From Hypholoma sublateritium FD-334 SS-4 (taxonomy: Eukaryota > Basidiomycota > Agaricomycetes > Agaricales > Strophariaceae): DNA of 41,339 nucleotides. A program made the translations under genes and the position numbers. Where the stretch lies: NCBI GenBank assembly GCA_000827495.1, contig KN817562.1, positions 212,320 through 253,658 of the forward strand, in the 5' to 3' direction. The first letter of the stretch is position 1. Each line of letters begins with the position of its first letter. This document shows positions 33,991-41,339 of this stretch, piece by piece. The notes below the pieces were generated by a model. The model saw nothing but the letters and a program-made list of their open reading frames with translations, was not told the DNA's origin and searched no databases.

Positions 33991-35270
33991 ATGGTGTTTA
34001 AATCTATTATTGTGGCGCTTGTCCTTTCCCTGCCAGCATGGTCTACATGTGAGTTTGTGTAGTGCTCGTTCGGACATTTCTGTTATAATTAATTGAATGT
34101 CATCTTTATACTATAGCCGTACCTACTCCAGATTTTAGTCTTCCCCCACCTTCACTCTGTCCTCAAACACCTTCGAATCTACATCTTACGACGGACACCT
34201 TCCTGCCAAACCCTTTCAAGTTCGCTGACGGCCTTCCCGTGAACACCAGGGCTGCGTGGTCCTGTCGTCGCGATGAAATAGGAAAGCTCTTCCAAGAACT
34301 CGAGCTGGGTACCCTCCCTCCTAAGCCAGAAATTGTCAAGGGTACTCTCGTCGGAGAGACACTTGTCGTCGACGTCACCCACGCAGGAAATTCTATTTCT
34401 TTCAACGCCAGCATCACCTTGCCTGTAAATGGCACCGGTCCCTTCCCCGCCGTGATTGGCGTTGGCGGTATCAGCATCCCCATCCCCAACAACGTCGCCA
34501 CCATCGTGTTCGACAACGACCAGATCGCCCAGCAGAACGACGCCACCAGCCGAGGACTCGGTGACTTCTACAATCTTTACGGCTCTAACGCCACCGCGTC
34601 TTCCATGACGGCGTGGACTTGGGCAATCAGCCGCATCATCGACGTTCTCGAGACAAAGCCAGAGTCCAAAATCGATCTCTCGCGCCTTGGTGTCACAGGG
34701 TGCTCGCGCAACGGAAAGGGCGCACTTGTCGCCGGTGCCTTCGAGGAACGTATCCTTCTCACCATCCCACAAGAGTCCGGCTCCGGCGGTGAAGGCTGTT
34801 GGCGCATCTCTGACGCAATGTTTGCTGACGGAATTGTTACCCAAACCGCTTCCGAGATCGTCATGGAGAACGTCTGGTTTTCGCTCAACTTCGCCAATTA
34901 CGCCAACAACGTCACACTACTTCCCTTCGACCACCACATGCTAGCAGGTATGGTCGCACCAAGAGGCCTGTTTGTTATCGACAACACCGCCTACGTCTGG
35001 CTCGGCCCCGAGTCTAACTTCGGGTGTATGAAGACAGCTAACAAGGTTTGGCAGGCCCTCGGCGTCCCCGACCTAATGGGATTCTCCGGTGTTGGCAACC
35101 ACACACATTGCGTTTTCCCAGACGCGCAGGAAGACACACTCAACGCTTTCTTCGATAAATTCTTCTTCGGTAAAAATACCAACACCAGCATCATCTACAC
35201 TGACGGCGCTGATGACCTTGGTTTCGTGGAGGCGGATTGGGTTAACTGGAACGTGCCGCGCCTCCTTTAA
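33991..35270 (+). CDS. 4-O-methyl-glucuronoyl methylesterase (CE15), secreted
   Basis: Exons 33991-34048 and 34117-35270 (68-nt intron) give 403 residues. A signal peptide (MVFKSIIVALVLSLPAWST) is encoded almost wholly by exon 1. The catalytic domain starts with CPQTPSNL and AWSCRRDE. The nucleophile Ser lies in GCSRNGKGA (Ser about 216), the acid Glu in IPQESGSGGEGCWR (Glu about 239) and the His in GVGNHTHCVFP (about 348-350). The conserved Cys residues of CE15 are all present. These enzymes cut ester bonds between glucuronic acid on xylan and lignin alcohols and are exported by wood and litter decayers. No CBM1 or linker is attached, so this is a catalytic-domain-only form. Several N-glycosylation sites are present. 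Confidence 0.95.
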
Positions 35271-35399
35271 TGCTTAGCCTAACGCAGTATCTAAGTCCAA
35301 CGCTTCGTATTGACTAAAAAGTAATTTCACATATCTTGCCTCGAATGAACCTATATTTCCTGATGAAGTACAGTTTAAACAACAACGAAAACCATGAAC

Positions 35400-37449
35400 T
35401 TATTCTGCCCGTTTTCTGAATAGAATCTTCACGCTATGGTTCGGAACCGAGTGAGATTCGATGATCAACTTGGCTGGATATTCATTTTTCTCGAGTTTGA
35501 AATCGTAGTGGGTAATGAGGTGAGCCATCATCAGTTTGAGTTCCGTTGCTGCGAAGAATCGGCCGGGACTAAACGGACAAAAGGTTTCAGCCACGACTTC
35601 AAGAAGTTAACACCGGCCCGACGCACCAAGCTGCCCTCCCGTGGCCAAAGGGATGATAATCAATAGTCGGCCCTGTGACCAGCGGTTGATCCTCTCCCGC
35701 TTCGCGCGCGTGGCGGAAACCGTCAAACTCGTTCGCATGATCGTAACGTTCATCATCTAAGTGACGCGCATATACGTTGATGCCCACCGATGTCCCTTTT
35801 GGAACGCAGAGCCCGTCCGAGAATGTGAAGTCGTGAAGGGTAGTCCTGCCTACGGGGACTAGCAAGGTAGCCGAGAATATAAACTTCGTGGGGGTCAAAC
35901 CTTTGAAAATGACTCACGCGTTGACAGGAAATGCACCCTTTGTGACTCTCGGAAATAGCTATCGAGTTTATGCATTTTCGAAAGGGCGTCCTTCGTCCAC
36001 CCTTCTTCTTTGATTACAGACTCTACTTCTTCTCGAAGCTCTTTTGCATTTTCGGGACTTAAACACAGTTGGAAAAGAGCGGCAGTAAACGTCTTTGAAA
36101 GAGAAGAATAGATCAATATCCGAGTAGTATTGCACGTATCTCCCGCACAGACAACTTACGGCAGAAGAGGTATGGATGGCACCGAAGCTGACCAGAAGGA
36201 CTCTGCTGCTGATATCGCTAAGGGTGATAGGTTCCTTAGCTGCTCTGGCACCGTCCATGAGCCATGAGATTACGTCGTTCTTTAAGATACCATTGTAAGC
36301 CCGAGTTTTAGAATAGTAAATGACGCGGCCCGCACCGGTTTATCCGGCCATTCAGATCCGTGTAACCGTTCTTGTTCAAGTCTATGACGAAGGATTGGTT
36401 CCACAAATTCTTCCATCTGAGCGCGTAGCCCATGAACCCCCGTAACAACTCTTGATGCAAATCTATAGGAAGAAGATCATTCAAGAATATTATTGGACAA
36501 GACCAAAATGGCCTCACGGCCTCAAGATTTCCGGAAAGAGCCTGATAAACCGTCCCTTGAATATTTCGAAAGCAGCTTGTTCGCAGATAGCCCGAAATCT
36601 TGCATTGTCACCTACGTTTATGTCGTAGGATGCAGCGATCGAGCACGATAGAGACACTTACAAAGGGGTTTTCCAACAAAGAAGCGGGAGGTGATTTTAC
36701 AGATCACATCAACCTGGAGATCAACCGCTGGCACAGCCACCCATTCTACACAAAATCAGCGACAGCCGCAACACGAGTATGTATCAATCACCGTTTCCTC
36801 TGCAAAGTATACCGTCCTGATAGGCTTGTATGATTTGGTCATGAATATCTTCAAATCGGGCCCCAATATTTCGAGTAAGCGAGGTCCGGATGACGCTGGC
36901 GTGATATTGACTTCGAATCACAGATTGTCCAAGAGTGTGTTTATATTGCAGAAACTGAAATTTTCAAAGCCGCGACTCGACATCAGTTTCGCCTCACACT
37001 GGAAGATCTGAAACGGAGAACATACAGTTGATGTGCTTTTGAAGCTGTTCAGCTTATCGAGGCTTGCGCGAGCAACGTCCTTGACATGATGATCCCCATT
37101 CAACACAACGATCCAACCATCTATCATGGGGATCTTGAAAGCGCCCCCGGGATACTGGGAGTACCGATATCAGTGGGGTCGGGCTGATCAGAGACCAAAA
37201 GTCACGGACACGTAAATAGCCTTCTTCAAGGATGTCTGTGACGTGGAAGATGAAGCGCATCGATGATATCCATGACAGGAATGGGTCAGAGTACCCAACG
37301 GTTGGGATGTGATCAAGCTAGAGCAAATATGTCAAGACCAATGCATTGAATGAGCAGAGCAAATAACTCACGTCACGTCTGCGAGCAGCATATCCATAGG
37401 CCACAACGGCAGACAGAAATACCAGAAAGATGGTAGAGAGGTCAAGCAT
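35400..37449 (-). CDS. Cytochrome P450 monooxygenase, copy 1
   Basis: Eleven exons on the minus strand give 487 residues: 37449-37372, 37317-37210, 37154-37026, 36954-36813, 36745-36662, 36611-36518, 36462-36336, 36279-36160, 36092-35937, 35883-35627, 35568-35400. N-terminal membrane anchor: MLDLSTIFLVFLSAVVAYGY. The I-helix region reads VLLVSFGAIHTSS, ExxR is ESQR (343-346), and the haem loop is FGHGRAACPGRFF with Cys432. The Cys codon is split TG|T by the last intron. The closest resemblance is to Agaricomycete P450s with the FTFSDG and ACPGRFFA signatures (CYP512/CYP5150-like, from memory). An ER monooxygenase of secondary or xenobiotic metabolism is expected; the substrate is unknown. It converges with the CE15 gene. 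Confidence 0.92.
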
Positions 37450-37841
37450 AATGGGTGCGAAGCAAGATTAGTCCGTTCTATCGTCGCATGCCCTTGATAA
37501 ACATATCTGCGAGGTGGGCCCTGAAAGCTGTTCAGCCACCAGGTTACGTACCATAGTCAGCTGAGGAGCTGAATGGCCACGTTGAAGGTCTAGGTAGGGA
37601 AGTGGGTTCTCGGCACGGCACCGTGTATCTGCAAATGGAATCGGCGAACTGCGTCAGAGTTATCGAGCCTACAAAAGTTCGCCACATGTTCTTTGGTCTT
37701 ATATCATCGGCTACCTAGCGGTCGGCTTCTAAAAAACGTGGATACACATTTACGGTTGATAATACAAAAAAACGTCCCTGCAATGCAATGAGGACGGATT
37801 TATCAGAGCACACAATATTGAAAGTCGTACCAGCTAGATAA
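37450..37841. other. Intergenic region between P450 copies
   Basis: About 390 bp holding the promoter of P450 copy 1 and the 3' end of copy 2. Nothing else was seen. Confidence 0.55.
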
Positions 37842-39860
37842 TCATACTCTCCTCCTGAACAGTACTTTTGCCTCGCGGTTGGGCAGCGCATTTCCTTCAA
37901 AAATAATTTTCTCTGGGTATACGTCGTACTCCATTTTGAAATCATAATGTGCGATGAGATGCGCCAACATCAACTTGATCTCGGCCGTGGCGAAAAAGCG
38001 GCCAGGACTTTCGTCGATATCAGTTTAATCATTAACTACAGGTACCGACCTGGAATGTAAGACGTACCATGCTGAGCGGCCGTGACCAAAGGAATGATAC
38101 TCCATCGAAGGCCCTGTGGCAAGCGACTGGCCTTGGCCCCCTTCGCGGGCGTACCGGAAACCATCGAAGGTGTCCGGGCTGAGGTAGTGATCCGCTGAGC
38201 GGTGGCGAGAAAAGGTGTTGATGCTCAAAATAATGCCACCAGGGACCACAAGGCCATCCGAGAACGTGTATTCTTCCAATGGCATCCTCACAACGGAGAC
38301 TGAAAGAGAAGGTCTGAAATTGCGTTCGCACAAGAGATCGGCCATCACAGTCACTTACGATTAGCAATAGTGTGCAGCCTTTGAGATTCCCGTAAGTAGC
38401 TGTCCAAATTATGCATTTTTGTGACTGCAAGTCGCGTCCAATTTTCCGCCTGTACCACCCTTTGAACTTCGTCTCGAAGTGTTGCGACATCCTGAGGATT
38501 CATGCATAGCTGATACAGGATCGTCGTGAAAACCTATGCTGTTCATGAAACAAGTCTGAACAAATATGTTGGTAAAGATAGAAGGCGCACCGCTGAGGTA
38601 GTGTGAATAGAAGTGAAGCTGATAAGAAGCACCCTGGTGCTAATATCGGCGACCGTCGGGGACTGGCCTGCGTTAATCGCACCATCGATGAGCCAGGTGA
38701 TGATATCGTTCTTTGCCTTCGTCAGCGGTGATACAGATGACTCTGATGCACAAACGACATACCGGTTCTTCCTCTGTACAATCAGCACCATTAAGCTGCC
38801 TACGCTCCAGTCTATTTTCGATTATGGGTCCAATACACTGCATCATCCCAGCATGTAGGCCATGAACCTTTGTAATGAGTCGAGCAACAAAGCTGAAGAA
38901 AGTTTACAACACGGTATTCATTGATTGACGGAACACGTACGGTTTTGAGGACTCCGGGAGATATCGTACAAAGCGCCCTTTGAATATCTCCCCAGTGGCC
39001 TGCTCACAAATGACGCGAATATTTGGGTCATTGCCTGATAGCAGAATGTCAGTTAATACCAGGCCACAGTCAAACCCGCAACAGCGTACAAAGTGGTTCG
39101 TCGAAGAGATACCGTGAAGTGACTCTGCAGATCACATCGGCAGCTAGTTGGTACGCAGGTACAGAAGTCCAAGCTATGTTAACATCATCAAAAACTCTGC
39201 CAAATAAACATATAGAGAAAGTCACCTTCTCCCTCACAGGGTATACCGGCGTCAAAGGAACGTACAACTTCCTCGGTGATATCGTGAAAACGAGCATTGA
39301 TGTTTCTCGTCAATGATGTTCGTATTACCGTGATTATATGGCTATGTTTTGTTATCTTATCACCTAATGTAGCCTCAAATTGAAACATCTACGGAAACGT
39401 CAGTAAGTAGCAGGCATGACTGGAAGGAAAGAGCAAAATTACATCTGCTAGAGCCATGACACTGCTGAGTATGCTTGGATCAGCTCCGTTCAGGTCGCTG
39501 ATATATTGGTTTCCATTTAAAATGACGTTCCATCCGTCAATCATTGCTATCTTGAAAGCTCCTTTCGGATACTGTGAACATGATTACCAGTGCTGGAAAC
39601 TCGAGGAAGGGTCTTGCGACTTACCAAAGCATATCCTTCAGATATAATGGCAGGCGCATTGTGAATGTAACGTATAGCAGATAACCATGACAAGAACGGG
39701 TCGGAGTATCCCACCGTAGGAATGTGGTCAAGCTGAGGATGTCAGTGATCAGTTAAACAAAACAGTGTACGTTAGGACTTACATCGCGTCGGCGGGAAGT
39801 GTATACAAAGACGATAAGTACTGGAATAGATAAAAACAAGGCTAATATGCTGTCGAACAT
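37842..39860 (-). CDS. Cytochrome P450 monooxygenase, copy 2
   Basis: Eleven exons on the minus strand give 485 residues: 39860-39783, 39732-39625, 39571-39443, 39388-39247, 39173-39090, 39034-38941, 38892-38763, 38710-38591, 38533-38359, 38299-38068, 38007-37842. Anchor: MFDSILALFLSIPVLIVFVY. The second exon begins LDHIPTVGYSDPFLSW, identical to copy 1. The I-helix region reads LLISFTSIHTTS, ExxR is ESQR (344-347), and the haem loop is FGHGRSACPGRFFA with Cys431, again split TG|T by an intron. Exons 1-6 and 8 have the same lengths as in copy 1. It is a tandem paralogue with a likely related but not identical substrate. No frameshift or missing motif. Confidence 0.92.
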
Positions 39861-40599
39861 GGATACGGAAAAAAGTTGCACTTTGACTACCGTCAACTCT
39901 TTCTGTCCGGTGCAAGGTGCCTTATACTTAGAGTTTAGCAAGAAGTTGGCAAGAAGCATTGTCAATACCCACGGAGGCAATATGAGCGATTCCGCGACGT
40001 CGAGTTCACGACAAGCGCAAGGATTTACGATAACTTGAAAATGGTTCGGGCTGTGTACGCTTGGGCGCAAGCTAGAGATATAGGAAAGGGAAAAGTAGGA
40101 AGAGAGCTCTTGTCCTCAAGACGTGAAGTCCAGCCTATCAGTGGACTTGTTGCAATCAGCCTGCATAATAAATAGGTCGGTTTTTAGAAGGCTCCGCACA
40201 ATCCAAACGCAGCACAAGCACGGCTTCGGAGGATACGGACCTGAAATTGACTTTTCCCATTCCTGCCCGAGCAGAGAGGTCCAGCGAAGAACACGTCGAT
40301 TGCACGTGGAAAGTAGATAGTATAACAGTGCAAGCGATAGCGCGGGATCGTCTGAGATGATTGATAGGTACGAGTTGTTCGTCGGTGAAGATGTAAGCCC
40401 GAGTTTCTCTTCTGATGAGGTGTACACGTCGCACTGGCAGTGGGCACGATTGAGGTCTGCCAAAAGCAGCCGCCTTAGTCACGTGCATTTTGTGTCGCCG
40501 CCCATTTCAATCCTTCAAAGCTTCAGCTTCAGCGCTTCAGCTTCAGCGCTGAGTACGAGTCCTGACACAGATTCTCATGTTACCGGCTCTCTTCCTTGC
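39861..40599. other. Intergenic region
   Basis: Promoter of P450 copy 2. It contains a short GCTTCA-rich tandem repeat at about 40514-40550. Confidence 0.5.
40514..40550. repeat. Short GCTTCA tandem repeat
   Basis: AGCTTCAGC-type units repeat in two near-identical blocks, ending in GCGCTGAG. Low-complexity slippage product. Confidence 0.6.
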
Positions 40600-41243
40600 A
40601 TGGTCTGTGACCTTCTCGAGCGACTCCGAACGGCCCAAATGAATGCGGAGCCAGACAATCCTGGCGTCAGCTCCGGCGAAGAAGTAGCAACTTCTCACAA
40701 AACCACCGCCGCTCCCAAGCCGCTCCAGTCAGGAATCTTAATCAACTACCAAGTTCCATTTATAAATTTGGAATCGCTATAACTCGAAATCGCCTTAACT
40801 AGATCTTGATTTGGGCAGCTACTCATTATGACCTCAAAAACGGTCTTCGCCTGCCCCCCGGCTTGGCGTTCTACTCTTGCGGAGTGGAAGCGTCACAGGC
40901 TCGGCGTCCGAGTCGTATTGTCGGCGAAATCATACGGGCTATACTGTAATCCGCATTATATCGAGACGTTGAAGAAAAAGGAGGTGCTCGAGGAGTGGTT
41001 GGGATTGTGGACAGAGTGGGTTGCGCCACCCAACGACATGACACCGAAAACGATTACGAAACACACTTTCCTTCTTGCTCACTGTAGGCTTCGTACATTT
41101 TACACGCAACATATACATATGTAAGACACACCTCCCAATCAAACCACTGTATTTTTCCAGTCAATGCAATCTCTGTTTGTCGATACCCTTGTTTTGTACT
41201 CATAAACAATATAACTCGATCACTTTCCAATCGTGAGGAGTGA
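40600..41243 (+). CDS. Hypothetical protein, unrecognised
   Basis: A three-exon model, 40600-40752, 40819-41083 and 41161-41243, gives 166 residues in phase. Exon 2 is the strongest part: FACPPAWRSTLAEWKRHRLG, then SYGLYCNPHYIETLKKKEVL and EEWLGLWTEWVAPPND. It is Trp-rich and protein-like, but I know no matching family. The first intron has a weak donor (GTTCCA), and ATG 40639 is an alternative start. A minus-strand frame across 41160-41272 (MPSELLLTGDHSSR, with a GTGTGT donor) is a competing reading of exon 3. Treat only exon 2 as well supported. Confidence 0.35.
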
Positions 41244-41339
41244 TCCCCGGTCAAAAGCAGCTCTGATGGCATCGGATCAAAATGACTGTAGCTGATTTAT
41301 GTGCGCTGTTTTGGCCAACCATCTAGTAGTATGAATTTC

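Noticed and set aside
34163..34897. A 221-codon minus-strand frame across the CE15 gene
   Set aside because: It overlaps the catalytic core, which is certain on the + strand; Gly/Val-rich composition is typical of an antisense shadow.

Overview
This window is genomic DNA from a filamentous basidiomycete, almost certainly an Agaricomycete. The genes are split by many 46-85 nt introns with GT/AG ends. The gene families are also typical of mushroom genomes: a NACHT protein with the short GG-F N-terminal stretch, a DUF6534-type seven-helix protein, signal-peptide/one-helix proteins with an IDDTNP start, a double GATA factor and a glucuronoyl esterase. Wood or litter decay is suggested, not proven, by the CE15 esterase and the P450 pair. 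There is no bacterial operon, rRNA, CRISPR or intact transposon. I rebuilt exon structures by hand from splice sites and reading phase; fourteen genes close as full frames.

Left part (1-9.3 kb): a decayed MYND-like reading frame, a gene-poor 2 kb, a three-exon NACHT/STAND NTPase (2990-5061), a secreted-then-anchored single-pass membrane protein (6008-7265) and a ten-exon DUF6534-type membrane protein (7699-9258).

Centre-left (9.6-16.5 kb): the most unusual part. Four paralogous P-loop kinase-like genes (two on +, two on -) belong to the adenylate-kinase/FlaR 'topology modulation' fold. All four share one gene structure: an 11-nt microexon supplies the GxGK of the Walker A motif and the next exon is exactly 217 nt. 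An eroded F-box-type gene lies between copies C and D, and four undetermined bases lie in and just upstream of copy D.

Centre (18.4-23.8 kb, all - strand): two tandem coiled-coil genes with a shared C-terminal domain resembling fungal DUF6697, downstream of a complete Lunapark homologue (ER three-way-junction protein). A gene-poor 3.3 kb stretch follows.

Right part (27-41 kb): a double GATA-finger transcription factor (27142-28367), coding-like remnants, a LAMTOR1/Meh1-like TORC1 scaffold candidate (31081-31969), a complete CE15 glucuronoyl esterase (33991-35270), and two tandem cytochrome P450 genes on the - strand with the same 11-exon structure, in which the haem cysteine codon is split by an intron. 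An unrecognised gene lies at the right edge. CE15 and the first P450 converge with about 130 bp between stop codons. The genes do not form one obvious pathway; the clear theme is local duplication (four kinases, two coiled-coil genes, two P450s).
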